The notes under the pieces are model-generated. The model made no database searches. It had not been told where the DNA came from and saw only the letters and a program-made list of their open reading frames with translations. The translations under genes were made by a program, and so were the position numbers. Below, in pieces: positions 39,172-52,638 of a stretch of 64,000 bases of DNA (its first letter is position 1; each line of letters begins with the position of its first letter). Source of the stretch: Utricularia gibba (taxonomy: Eukaryota; Streptophyta; Magnoliopsida; Lamiales; Lentibulariaceae); assembly GCA_002189035.1 (NCBI GenBank), contig NEEC01000004.1:4216001-4280000 (forward strand), read 5' to 3'.

Positions 39172-42100
39172 TAAATAGCAACCTCTACATGTACAAATTT
39201 TGGGTACGAAGGGGATGAAGAAAAGGAAAAGAAACCGTGTGAATTGAAATCAAATCTGTGTGAACGCAAGCCATCGGTAACCGCTGTTCCAACGGTGCAC
39301 GACTGCCAATTCGAGATGGGGCTGTGGGGTCTCTCTGGGTCTCTCTCTCCCTTTGACGAAGACTGAGCCAATACCACCACCAACACCAACGCGTTTCTAA
39401 GTTGTCCTCAATTTCGAGGTTTTTTCATGTACCCACTCCCCATTTACTGCTGTAAATTCACTAAATTCAGACGACCCAGGAGCAGCCCTCCAACAGCAGC
39501 AGCAACCGTAGCCAATCCCAATGAATTTTTGCCCCTTCGGACAAGGAGATGATTCGATAGGCAGCAATTTTGCCTGCTCAAATTCCGTTCATCCCTCCCA
39601 TCCCACAAATCCAGTGTCGTGGAACGGGCCTTCATTTCATCTCACTCCCCAGGCTGAAAAACCAAAATTACCTTTTGCCCCCAATAATTTCGTATTATAC
39701 CGCGTGGGGCCCTCCAATTTTCATTATTCACCTCAACCCCACGTTAGTTCTTTGCACCACTTAAATTAGAATTTAGAGGCATAAATTTCACTAAAGTTTA
39801 TATTAGGGATTACAATGCCCCAAATTCAAAAATGTGCAATGGCATTTTTGGGAATGAAAATGGGGCAAATATGGTATTAAAGCAGATGAGAGGACTCGCA
39901 AGTCAAAAGATGCTAAATCTCATGACTAATTTTATAAAAAAACTTTTTGACTAAATCTCGTGTATTTCCAAAATTAGTTTGGAGTGAGGGTTTTATTTTA
40001 TTTTATTTATTACCTTCTTTTCGATTTAGTCTTAAGTAATCTACAGAAAGAAAGCCTAAGGGCACACCGCAAACTGCGCTCCTTTGTATTGCGTGTGTTG
40101 AAAAGATGTGCCAATTCAATGCTCATTTAGTCCCCTGTGATGAATCCAAAATAATTCTGGTAAATTAATTGTTTAACTGGTTGTCCCAAAATCTTATGCT
40201 TTTGCTGGAATCTAAAATTAGGGGTAAGGATATGTTATGTGTTTCAAATTATATAGAATAGAATAATTTTTAAAATTATATGAATGTAATCAATTTGAAA
40301 TTCTAAAACTGTTTTATAGTATAATATAAAATTATATTATAAAATTTAATATATATATATATATACATATTATATAATTTAATATTATGATATAAATATA
40401 TTTTTAGAATAGATAAAAAGTAAATATTATAATTTTTCTAATTAATCTGTTATTTAATCATTAAAATAAATATTCAATAATTTTAAAATTAATCTAATTT
40501 TATTATAAAACGATTAACGATTAGACTTTTCAAAAATTACAGAAAACAGCCCATAACCATTTTATATAAATACGAATCCGATCACTATTTGTTATATCTA
40601 GAATCCGTATTGATAGTATTTGTATTTTACTTTCAAAATGGGTATTACGTATTTGGTTTTGATAAATATAAAATATACTAATTTATAAAAATTTTAAGAA
40701 AATCTCCACCGAGTGCCCTAATTAGTCGAAATCTTTCCTTTAATGGATGCCTTTACAAAATGTTATCGGGTGGTTCTAGAAACAGTGACATCTGATGGAC
40801 AAAATAACTAATGTTATTTTATATCGAAGAGATGGATTTTAAAGAAACGTCGTCGTATCAGGATGGCTCCATCCAGTTGACATGACGCTTCTGCCGCCCA
40901 GCCAGAGAGGCGCTACCTGGCGTCCACAAGGCAACAAATGATCCGCCGCTTTTGTTGAACGCGCAAAGATTCTCCCCCTGTGCAATAAAACAAAAGAGCA
41001 ATGGAATGGAATATTAGATTTTTTTTTTGTGACAATTATCACCATCACTGTTGGCCGCTGTTCCCACTTGTTCTGCCGCTGCCGTAGACCGTAGAAGCGT
41101 CTCCACCATACCGCCAGCCAGCCAGCCAGCCGGTTGCTTGGACCAGAGGGCGGTGGATACTTCTTCAGCTGATGCTGTCTTGTTGTTCACAGCCATGTTC
41201 ATGCATTCATTCCACGGTGGATATTTCTCCTGCTGCATTACCAGCACGCGCAGGCAGGGAGGCAGGGAGGCAGGCTGCATGGTGCCCAGTATGAGTGGCT
41301 TACTGTATATGCAGATTCCAAGTGGGAAACCATGACCATTGTGATTTGTGAGTGAGGACTGCTCTGAGCAAACGATAAAATATGTTTTAAAAGACGGCAC
41401 AGCGTCACTGCGCATCACATTTATTTATGCCGAGACTGCTCTGCCCAAACGATACAATACAAACAGTTTCTTTTTTCTTTGCTGATATTTTTTAAATAAT
41501 AAAAGTATAAATAAAATTAAATGTTATATAACACCATGTTTTAGAGTATCAAACCAATAATTTTAACAATTAATAAGTCATTTAATAATAGAATATTAAT
41601 ATATTTAATTATAATTAAATTAGATTTATATAATTAATTGTATATAACATTTGATATTCAAAAATAAAATTTTATGTGAGTGTTAAATATATAATTAAAC
41701 TTCTACTTCATATATTTAATTATAGTGTAATTAGATATTTATATACTCAATTGTATCTAATATTTGATATTAAGGAATAAAATTTTGAATACGTAACTAA
41801 TATAGATATAATTAATCTTCTACTCCATTTGTGTATATTGTTCGTATATTCAAAAAATAAGTATGTGATTGATATAGTTATTGGTATACATATTTTAGTT
41901 AATTAAATAACAGTTTATATATAAATTCTCTATAATATTCTACAAAATACCCTCTAAATTACATTGATTTTTTAAATAATTTTAAAATATAAAATTACTT
42001 TGTAAATATATTCTAAAATAGTGTTTAATTTAAAAATAATTGGAGTTGATGGTCGGATCTTTCAGCAGCGGCGTCGGTGTGTGTTGGACGCAATGATGAT

Positions 42101-44158
42101 TAGATTATATTAGATTAGATTGCAAGGCGGGTTTTGAGTTTTCCCAGAAAAGATTATCCTCATTATTACAACAGACAAGTGCAAGTTAGCTGGTTGATCC
42201 ATCCTTGAGACAAATGAATCAAACGCACAGAGAGAGAGACAGACAGACGAACTGTGAGTGGAAGCGCGAAAAGGGGTTTCGGTTTAATCATGTACGTCAC
42301 CGGGCACTCCAACCCGGTTCCTGGTTAGTTCGTTGGGCGGGCTTTCTTTCTCCGACAACATTTTGCTTCAAGGACGATGGGGTGGTTATCCACTCATCAT
42401 CGGCGGAAGTGACGGCCGTACTACAGAATCTTCCTTGTTTACATCTCATGGGGTGGAGTACCATACACGAAACTACCCATTAATCAACTTGTGCTGTTCG
42501 ATGTCATAACAAGTGTTATTTTTTATTAATTCATTGAACTGCTTTGTATAATTTTTAAATATTCTAATATTAAAATTCCGTAATAAAATTAAAAATTTAG
42601 ATTTTATAATTAATTATAAATATTATTGAATTAGTTTAATTTGTGTTCAGAGATTAAATAAAAATTATAATATTCATTTTTATTTATTTTAAAAATATAT
42701 TTATATTATAATATTAAATTATATAATAACTTAATATATTAAAATTTATAATATATATTTAATTTTAATAAATTTTATATTATCTCATACAACAATTTTA
42801 TAATCTCAAACTGATTTTATATACGTAATATTGAAATTAATTATATTTTATATAATATGAAGTACAGTTTAAAATGACATAATATATCCATAGTTCTCAA
42901 AACTTTACTTACATAGAGAAGGATTTATATTTTTTTGCACACTAGATTAAAAAATGCCTATAAATTTAAATTTTTTTAAAATATAAATAATTAATATTTA
43001 ATAATAAATTATTTTATTTTTTAAAAAAAGCTTTTTAAAGAGGCCCTAAATATATATAGAGCTTACTTAATTCTACTCTTTCTAATAAAATAGAAGATTA
43101 AGATTGTTTGTTTTTTAATAATAAAAAAATACTTCTAAATTTATATTCTTTATCAAATATGAATTATTGATGTTTGATAACAAATTTATTTTCAGAATAT
43201 TTTTTAAAATATTCATTATTAGGTTATTTAAAATGATCTCTATACTAATTAAATAGTGAATGCTTCCCTCTCTGGTTCCAATAAGATTTATTTGACTAAT
43301 AGTTTGTTTTTTTTTATTTTAACAGAGGAATGAGCATTTAAAATAAATGAAAAAATTGATAATTTAGTGAAAATTCAAAAGATCACAATGACAGACGAAA
43401 GCAGATAAATTCTTAAAACAAAAAAGAAAAAGAAAAAAAGAAATTCGTAACACGGGGATTTCCACTGGGGAAACGGGCTCAGCCCTAAGACCGTGTGATT
43501 TCTTCTTCCCTTTGGTTGAACGTTTTGGCGCATGGAGCATGGCGGAAAAATGCTTCTAATGTGTTAGGGATGCTTAATAGACTGGTATGTGGTTTTGCTG
43601 CCCGTTTCAAAAACTTCAGTGCTTGTAAACTTGGTTTCAATTTGCTTTCGTAATTCTGACAATCTCTGTAAATAAATTGGCGTTGGTTTTTTCCAATTTG
43701 AGTTTTGGGAATATGGGTACCAGGAGTGGGAGTGAGCTGTTATGGTTTCCATATACAGATGCTGAATGTTATGTTTGGAAGTTCATACCTTTTTATTTGG
43801 CTGTTCTACGGTTTTCAGTGAAGGGTTGTGTAGGACATGCATTTTATTATAAATCCTTATACTGATATTGTGCATTCAAGGTGCTCTCCAGAAGATCAGG
43901 TTTTGTAGAACCTCCCGTGAATTACTCCCATCCGAATTTCAAAAAGTTGCCGCCCGTCGGCGGTTGAGGAATCTGTCTGTGAGGTGAGAATTGCGCGTCG
44001 TCCTCATCTTTTTTAATATGGATCTTTAGATATTTGGAGCACATATGCTCATCAGTGCTGAATAATTTTCTAGCTTAAGCGGAATATAAGATTGATTCCC
44101 GCGCCACCTTTCCTCATGTTAATTAAATCTTTTTTTATTGTTCGAAAGGAAGATAACA
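39172..44158. other. Long spacer, mostly AT-rich, with the 5' region of the methyltransferase gene
   Basis: The stretches 39172-39770 (promoter side of the transposase-derived gene), 40830-41430 and 42050-42480 are of balanced composition. The rest is A/T-rich. The 40830-41430 island contains GCCA and GGCAGGGA microsatellite-like runs and a 134-residue minus-strand frame (41014-41418) with no recognisable domain. A short frame at 43870-43984 (ending in RRRLRNLSV) may belong to a leader exon of the next gene. No transposable element could be delimited. Confidence 0.4.
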
Positions 44159-47100
44159 ATGGCATCCGATCCACAAACAAGTGGAGATGGAAATCCCCAG
44201 CCACATCCAAAGATACAAATATATTCGTCTTCCAATGACCAGGTGTCAGATTTCTGGAAAGGTTTAGCCTTTGCCATCTTTTCTTATCACTTCCCGAGCA
44301 GTTAAGTGCACAATCAAGTTTATGTTCGCAGATAAGTATGAAAAGAATGCAAAGAACTACTGGGACAAGTTTTACAAATTCCATCAAGATAAGGTGAGTA
44401 ATGCACATCTGGGCGTTTCATGATGATCGCATTAACGATTGAAGTTTAGATTCCAAATTTTACAAATTTTTTTCGTTGGTTAAGTGAACTTAAAGCATGA
44501 ACTTGTTATTACTGTGATTAAGCCATATACAAATTACTAAGGCCACATTAACTCATTTCGCCCTCATGTGGCCTAATAGGCATGGCATGATGGTTTATGC
44601 TAATTCCATTTTTATTGCTCCTCAGTTTTTTAAGGATCGACATTATTTGCATAAAGAATGGGGACACTTTTTCTCTGTAAGTGGAAAACATGGAAAAATT
44701 CTCACTTGCTGACAGTAGTTGGTGTTAATTTACCAAGTTCTTCGTTTTGCAGGGAGATGAAGGAAGGACTGTTCTAGAGGTACTAGAAACAGATGAAATT
44801 ACCTTTCATCTATTTAATGTTTCTAGTCGACTATACTAGTAATACACAATGTAGAATTCTCCAAAAGTTTAAGGCGACTTCTGCAACATTTTTTCAATTA
44901 CAATTTTCTCTTTTAAAGTTGGACTTCATTATTGTCATGGCAACTTTTGTTTTCCAGGTTGGCTGTGGGGCTGGAAATACTGTATTTCCTTTGCTCACAG
45001 CATTTCCAAATATATTCGTTCATGCTTGTGATTTCTCACCACGTGCTGTGAATTTGGTGAAGGTGGATCTTATTCTTTTCTTTTCAGCTTTGACTAATTT
45101 CTTGGAGGAATTATTTTTATCTGTAAGGTATGAAGTCATTTATTCTGGGTCAAAAGTGATAGCATGTATGCGTTTTTTTCATTTGGCATTCCAGATGCGC
45201 AAGGATTTCACTGAGGGCAAGGTGAATGCATTTGTTTGTGATCTTACCGTTGATGACCTGATCCTGAATATTCCTGCTTCTTCAGTGGACATTGTCACCA
45301 TGGTAATAGTTGCAGTACCTTACACCATTGATTAAAGACTTGCGTTTCCCAGTTCCAACTGTTGAGCAGCATCTTTTTTCTCCAATGTTTAAAAATATTT
45401 TCCATTTGCGAGATACCATTTTCATTACTTGCATTTAAACTAACCTTTTTCAAGGTAGATTTTTGTTCTATCTGCAGTATCACCTGATAAGATGCCCACT
45501 GTATTGCAAAACATCAGAAAAGTTCTTAAGGTTTGCACTGATTTTTAATGCAATGGTGTTTTTGAATAAAGTTTTCCGACTTGCAGTCATATTATAGTAA
45601 GCTCACACTTCCCTTATGCAGCCAGATGGTGTTATTCTGTTTCGGGATTATGCCACAGGGGATCTTGCTCAGGTAACATTCTGGTTTGACTTGTTTTACG
45701 TGAGTGTAATGTCCCATCCTGAGTAGTTTAATAACTATAAATAATGATTTCAATGCTCGTTTTTTAAGGGAAATTCGTTTTTTTTTCTTTTAAGAATGTG
45801 ATGTATATTCTGTCCTAGCTGAAGTGTATTATCGAATGATGGGCAGGAAAGGTTCACTGGGAAGGAGCAAAAGATTAGTGAAAATTTCTACGTTAGAGGT
45901 GATGGAACTGTAAGTCGTCCAACATTCTGATTCCATTCTCCTTGCACGTGAGATCCACAAGTTTTCACTAACTGCCCGCATTTCACTGCCAGAGAGCTTT
46001 CTACTTCTCCGATGACTTCTTAGAAAGTCTTTTTGTAGAAAATGGATTCATTACAAAAGACCATTTCGTGTATTGCAAGAGAGTGGAGAACAGATCAAAA
46101 GAACTTGTTATGAATAGGTGAGTCGACTTAAATTCTTACATCTCCTAGTTTTTCTCATCAAAAGACACATCTCATGCTATTTTTTGTTGCCGTTTTGTCT
46201 GATGCCTCAATGCCTACTTGCTTCATCTAATTTGAGTTACAGGAGGTGGGTTCAAGCTGTGTTTCAGAATTCCGAATCGAACTCCATTATTAATATAGCC
46301 CCTGAAGCTGAAGTTGCTCATCTAGCAGATTTTATTAAGAATAAGTATGAGGCCGATGAAGCGGAAATTGCTTTGTCAGATGGAATGGCTGCGCAGATGT
46401 TTGGGTTTTCGTGTTCGGATGAAGAGGTATAATACAACATCAGCTTATTCAATGCATTTTATGGATTTTACAAAGCACCGTTTTCTTATCAGATCGTTGA
46501 GATTCCAACTAGGAACTCATCCTTCAAGATAAGGGTCTTGCCCAAGGAGCATCAGCACACTTGCCCATCAACGGGGTTGATGCTTTGGGAATCAGCACGA
46601 TTAATGGCTTCTGTCCTTGCTGCAAATCCAGAGCTAGTGACGAAGAAAAGAGTTTTAGAACTTGGGTGTGGTTGCAGTGCCATATGCTCAATGATAGCCT
46701 CAACATCTGGGGCTGAAACTGTGGTTGCAACTGATGGAGACCAAAAAGCACTTGATCTGCTCTCAAAAAACGTGGCCTCAAATCTGGAACGGCCACTTCT
46801 TGATTCATTCCTGGTGCGCCCTCTCAAATGGGGGTGCAAAGAAGACATTGAGGCCATCAAGAAGCTGAATGAGAAAGGATTTGATCTCATAATCGGCACG
46901 GATGTCACCTATGTACCCGAAGCAATTGAACCTCTGTTTGCTACTGCTGCAGAGTTGATCTCAAAGTGCAACAATGGACACAAGAGCGAAGAGCCAGCTT
47001 TGATTCTATGCCATGTTATTCGAAGAGTCGACGAAGCTTCAATCATTTCTGCTGCGTCGAAGTTCGGGTTTCGTCTCATCGATAAATGGTCTCACGGCTG

Positions 47101-47206
47101 CCTCAGCCGCACATCGCCCGGCGGCGTCATCGGAAAGTGGTTTTCTACTTTCTCCGGTGAAGTTGCGTCTACAGCTCTTAATATCATGTATTTCGAAATT
47201 GCATGA
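44159..47206 (+). CDS. Two-domain methyltransferase: METTL2/6-like tRNA m3C domain fused to a Methyltransf_16 domain
   Basis: Twelve exons join to exactly 1665 bp (554 aa): 44159-44261, 44332-44393, 44626-44676, 44753-44779, 44958-45062, 45195-45302, 45459-45530, 45622-45672, 45847-45909, 45993-46117, 46243-46426 and 46493-47206. Residues 30-290 match METTL2/6 enzymes, which make 3-methylcytidine in tRNA anticodon loops: FFKDRHYLHKEWG, SAM-binding motif I VLEVGCGAGNTVFPLL, VHACDFSPRAV and NFYVRGDGTRAFYFS. Residues 330-554 form a second Rossmann methyltransferase of the METTL21/FAM86 type, with LMLWESARLMA, VLELGCGCSAICSMIA, VVATDGD and DLIIGTDVTYV in the place of the usual DVVY-like motif. 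The second domain may methylate a protein lysine; its substrate is unknown. Arabidopsis At2g26200 has the same architecture by recall. The start at 44159 leaves no targeting peptide; leader exons may lie upstream. Confidence 0.93.
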
Positions 47207-47941
47207 GATGCCTTAGCCGCTCATTTTGGACCTTCTTAATGCTTCAGAGTTATAACTGTTTATTTATTTATTCGGTTTTAGTTTTAAAAGTGTAAAATAT
47301 AAATTAGAGATTTAAAAAATAAAATAATTGTTGGAACCAAAATAATAAGCCCAATATCCCTTCGTTGAAGGCTGGCGGTTTTTTTGGGTAATCGATTTTG
47401 CGAATTCTTGAGGTGTTCCAACTCCGACTGACGCGAGGGCCGGCTGATTCTTTCCTGTCGCGCTTCTCTGCGAGAATTTCCGATATTCCACGTTGAGAGG
47501 AATCGTCACGACAACTCTGTTTTTCCGGTAAACTGCTCGGGGCTCCCCATGGTTTAGTAAAAGGGTGGAGATCGTTTATCTTCATCCGGGGGTTCATTTC
47601 ATTCATGTTGGACTCAACGTGGTTGGCTGATTAGTGAGGTCTTCCATCATCAAGCGCGTATTAGGGCAGGGAAGCATCCGAGGACATTGCTGATTCAAGA
47701 GGCTGGGTTTCAACATCGAGCAATCGCAGTTGGCCCATTGAGAAATAGATTCCATATTTGTTCGCTCTGAGGCCTCGGATTCTGCCAGATCGATTCCCTC
47801 TTCTTAGATTGTTTCTTCCTACTCCTATCTTCACTCTATCAAGCGACTGGGGTAAACTCAGCCTACTCCTGGAGTGTCCTTGATCAACCTTTGATTTTTT
47901 ACTTACCGTGAAGCGTGGGTTAGGGTTATAGTATTTCAAGT
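47207..47941. promoter_or_regulatory. Tandem intergenic region with BRF1 promoter and leader
   Basis: Begins with the 3' UTR of the methyltransferase gene. The part from about 47340 is GC-richer and probably holds the BRF1 promoter and 5' UTR. A telo-box-like AGGGTTA lies at 47921-47927, 15 bp before the ATG. Minus-strand frames here (47304-47606, 47661-47939) have no domains. Confidence 0.45.
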
Positions 47942-50900
47942 ATGGTACTTTGGTGTGCTACCTGCGCTAGATATATCAAGCAGACTCATGCAGTGGAAGG
48001 CAAAACGTAACTCCTCCTAACTTCGTTTGCTTTTACATTTTTACATTCTGTTTTTAACTGGGTGATTTCCTATTGTGGTTGACGCAGATGTTGTTCCCTT
48101 TGTGGGAAGGTCTTGTTTGAAGATTCTTTATCGGAGGAGGCAACATTTGTGAAAGGGTCATCTGGAGAGGTTTGACTTGTACCATCTTCTTCTGTATTCT
48201 TATCACCCCTTGGAAATCGATGGTCATCCTATTTGAAAGTTTGTTCCATGTTTCATCAATCAATTAAGGGGATATTTTACATTATCCAGACATATGATGT
48301 TTACCCCGGTTTTCTGTTTGGTGAACTATGGCTTGTGTTAATCATATCGGTCCATGTTTTTGTATTTGGTAAATAGAAATGGATTCAGAACCTGAAACAA
48401 TGAAGAGCATATCTTCGTATGATGAAGAAAGAATATGTATGTGTTGAAGTCATTTTACTGGATGTGTAGCAATGCATGCCATTTTCAATGTGAAGCAGCA
48501 TTAGTTAGCGGATTGGATTATAGATTTGTTTAATGCTTTGGACGTTGTGTTCCTCCAATAAACCTTACCAATGCTTGTGTAGACTAACTCTAGCTTATCT
48601 GTAGAGCAAAATGTCTGGGAATTTCGTGAGAACCGTTCAATCAGAGATATCACTTTCACGTGTGAGAACCTTGAGAGAAGGTGTGTACGATTTGAGCATT
48701 TCTAAGAAGTACATCAGCTAAGCACTATTCTGGCTTTTCTTATGTAAATTTCACAATGCTATAACCTGTAGATTTTTCAAGTACGTGTCTTCTGTCATTG
48801 TTTGATGTTTCATGACTATCCTGACACTCAAAACTAGAATCTTGTGCATGCTGTAACTGCAATTACCAACTCCTTGCATGTTCCAGCTGAATATGGGATT
48901 CAAGATATGGTTGCAGCGCTTGATATTGATGGTGGTGATTCCATAGTTCGACCAGCTTTAGCATTTTATACGGTGATTTTTTTTCCCTTGAAAATGTGCT
49001 CGTTATGATTCCAATCTGCCGTCTATATCAGAAGTCCATTTTGCCTTCTTAGATAGCTGTTGAACGGAATTTCACAAGGGGTCGCAGGAAAGATCAAGTT
49101 GTAGCTGCTTGCTTATACATTGCATGTAGGTAAGATGTCTAGATTATATATCTATTAATATTTCTTGAGCTTTTTATAAGTGTCTTGACTGATATGCATC
49201 ATGACTTTGCTGTTGTGTTTATGTTTATTCGTGAATTACATTGCTCTTTCAAGGTTGTATACCTGTCAACTAATCTTTGTGTGTGTGTGTGTTGAGAATG
49301 CTTTATCGAAAATAGACTACTTCATGTGATATTTTCTTAAGTCAACTAGTGGGTGAAGGAAGAGATAGGTTGGCTTCCTTGCCGTAGCTTTTCTTCCACC
49401 CTATGTAGAGAAATTTTTATCTTAATAATTTTCCTTTTGCCGCAGGGAGAGCAAAAAGCCCTATTTGCTTATTGATTTTTCAGAACACCTGAGAATAAAT
49501 GTGTAAGTACCCAAGTTCTTGTCCTTGGCATTTTTTTCCTATTTTTTTTTTTCGTTTTCTGCCCTTGTATTTCTGATTTTTTAGCTTATTACAACTTCTA
49601 GACGTTTTTCTCTTTTACCTAAATTAAACATACGAGGCTTAGATTAACATTATTTTTCTCTTTTTCTGAAGAAATTCAAGACCTCGTTTTAGTGGAGTAT
49701 AGTTTTCAACTTTATACGCTATCTCAAACTGAAAAAGAAACACACTTAAATGGTCGGCAGATGGTTCATCCTTGCCCACATCAATATGGAATGTGCACAC
49801 TTGTTATGATTTTTAAGCATGTTTCAAAACTGATTACAATGCTAATTTCCTTCTTTTTTGGCATATTAGTATGTCCATTTATGAATTCAAAACTCACACT
49901 TCTTATGTTTCTGATTTATAAACCTCAGATATGCCCTCGGGGCTGTGTTTTTGATGCTATGCAAACTTTTAAGCCTGGAAGAACACCCAATTGTTCAGAA
50001 ACCTGTTGATCCTAGTCTTTTCATTCACAGATTTTCTGATCGTAAGTAAATTTTCCATATTCTGGATTCTTGATAACTAGGCTGTAGTTGTGGTCTGCTA
50101 GAGTTGAGATTTGCTGCCATAAAATTCATATTTAACCTTCCCTTGGTCGCTTAAGCCTTTCTAGCGGATTGACAAGGTTCTAGGTGAATCTCGCTAACAT
50201 GGAAAATTTAACATGCATATATCCTTGCAGGTCTCTGTGGGAGACAACCAATTATAACTAGGACTGCCCTCCAAATTGTTGCAAGCATGAAGCGAGACTG
50301 GATGCAGGTTTTTGTTCATGAATGTTGTGTTTTGAGCGTTTTCTATCTGGTTTTGTTTGATAATTTTTTTAAAAAATCTACTATTCCAGAATCTTTTTTA
50401 ATTTCGTACTGTAATTCTTCTCCAGACGGGAGAAAACCTAGTGGATTATGTGGAGCTGCTCTCTATATATCTGCCTTGTCCCATGGTCACCATTGTACAA
50501 AGTCTGACATTGTGAGTATGTTTTCCATTGGTCTTCTATGTAATGTTTCAACTTAATACTATTGCTCATTTTACTAGATGTTCTTGGTCATAGATTTAAG
50601 TTCGATTCCCATGTTTGTATTTATTTTTTGGTATGCATTATCTGCACCAACTTCACTAAGTGCACAATGTGGTTATCAGATCAGGATTGTTCATATCTGT
50701 GAAGCTACACTGACAAAGCGCTTGATTGAATTCGAAAATACAGAATCTGGAGGAATGACAGTACGTATTAAAGAATGAGCATATCAAATTCCAAGCGACA
50801 TAGGTATCTCTGTTCATGCATCCACATTTTATCTGAAAAGCTTTCTTTCCTTTCAAACAGATTGATGAGTTCAAGAACAAAGAAGAAGAACTTGAGAGAG

Positions 50901-52638
50901 AACTGCCCAGTAAGATAGTTGGCGCACAAGGTCTTGGGTCTAGCAAACTTCTTTGTAATCATGGTGTTGAACCTCCCTTTGCTTATGGTCTTTGTCAGAC
51001 TTGCTATGAGGAGGTAAATAACGAGTTCCTTTGATGGCTGTGTTCCTTCACATGTACCCCCTTAATTCCTGTATTCTCTGCTTTTGCTGCAGTTTATTCA
51101 ACTTTCTGGTGGCTTGGATGGCGGATCTGAGCCTCCAGCTTTTCAAAGGGCTGAGATTGAGAGAATGAGGGAAAAAGAAGCTGAATGTGAAACCTCCGCT
51201 GTAGTGAATCCTTCTTATTTGCATGACACCTCTGGAAACGATCCCATGTTCCGAAAGGTATTTTTCTTATACTATGTCTACGCATTCGTGCATACCTCAT
51301 GGTGCATAGTCATATAAAAAACCAGTTTTGTGGTTTGCGTAATGTTTATTGATAATCAATCATTTTAGAAGCTGACTTTTTTTCCATCTTAAACATCTCA
51401 CATCATTCTAAACGGTATTTATGTTGGGGTTTTATTTCTAGAAAGCAAGAAGCTTCCCGAATTCAACCGGCCATGAAGCTACGCAAGGAGCAGAATCTGT
51501 GTCAGCAGGTACCATCTTATATTTACTTGATATAAGTATTACAGAGTCCCCAAAGACTTTTGTTGTCTGGACATCAAACAGAGGCCATCCCGCAAGCAAC
51601 TGGTGATGATTTTGAAGAATCGGATACTTTATCTGATATCGATGACCATGAGGTTCCAACTTCTTCCCCTTGTAACACCGAGCATACTCTTCCATATTTG
51701 TACTGTCTTGGGTCGCTGAAAGCTGGGCTATTTCAGGTTGAATTATACCTTCACAATGAGGAGGAGAAAAAATTAAAGAAGGTCGTTTGGGAGGAAATGA
51801 ACAAAGAGTACCTTGAGGTATTGTAACAACATCTGATTCCTGGGAAATCAAGTTTTGGTCTCATCACCTCTGATGCTGTTTCATAATTGCAGGAGCAGGC
51901 TGCCAAAGAAGCTGCTGCGTTGGCTGCTAAGAGGGCTTATGAGGAAGAATTGAGCGGCTTACCTGAGAGCGTAATTGCGGCAAGAGAAAGTGTTGCCGCA
52001 GCCAGCGCCAAGCTAAAGAAGGTGATGTCTTTGGAGGCTCCGCTGATCTGATAATTTGATAACTTCTTCACAGGAATGTTACTAATGTGTAGATGTCGTG
52101 TCAATCACACCTAATCTCAGGAAAGGCAACTTAGAAGAGCATCGGAGGCTAAAAATCTTGGTCCTCCTTCGACTGCTGCTGAAGCCGCAAAGCAAACTCT
52201 TGACAAGAAGGTATCATCAATCCCACATCAAATAGCGCTTGCTACTGCTGTCTGCTCTTGTACTGTGCGCCTTTCCTCATTATGCTTATTCGACTACCAC
52301 ATTCTTCACCTGTGTATGACGCAGAGGCTGAGTAAAAAAGTCCGATTCGATGTGCTTGAGAAGCTTTTTGATGAACTTGTAAGTACTTGTACGTTGACAA
52401 GTTCTTCTGCATCCCTTTAAGTACTCAAAACGTGTTTATGCCGCCGTTCCCAATGCAGGATCCTCCGGCCAAGAAAAACCGAACAGAGTCAGAGATGGCT
52501 GAAGACTTCAGCGATGGCGCTGGCCGCGTGTACAACGACGGCATCGATACCGAGGAATTTGCTTTGGGGAAGGCCGGAAAGGTGCATACCACGAGCGTGG
52601 AGGACGACCCTGGTTACGATAGCGACTTTTTGTTGTAA
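47942..52638 (+). CDS. BRF1: TFIIIB subunit BRF1 (TFIIB-related factor for RNA polymerase III)
   Basis: BRF1 recruits TBP and RNA polymerase III to tRNA and 5S genes. Exons: 47942-48006, 48088-48169, 48605-48680, 48887-48972, 49053-49129, 49446-49502, 49929-50041, 50231-50307, 50426-50511, 50680-50760, 50861-51013, 51093-51257, 51545-51652, 51737-51817, 51893-52021, 52121-52210, 52325-52378 and 52459-52638. An N-terminal zinc ribbon (LWCATC..CCSLCG) leads into two cyclin-like TFIIB repeats (DMVAALDIDGGDSIVRPALA, ACRESKKPYLLIDFSEHL, SGLCGAALYISALSHG). A second CxxC-like element (CNHGVEPPFAYGLCQTC) and the BRF1 domain follow (YLHNEEEKKLKKVVWEEMNK, EYLEEQAAKEAAALAAK). The exon sum is one base short. 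The missing base is at 50426-50433, in the conserved TGRKPSGLCG stretch. The expected product is 586 aa. A coding-looking piece at 51442-51508 may be an extra exon, but only 36 bp separate it from the next. Confidence 0.93.
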
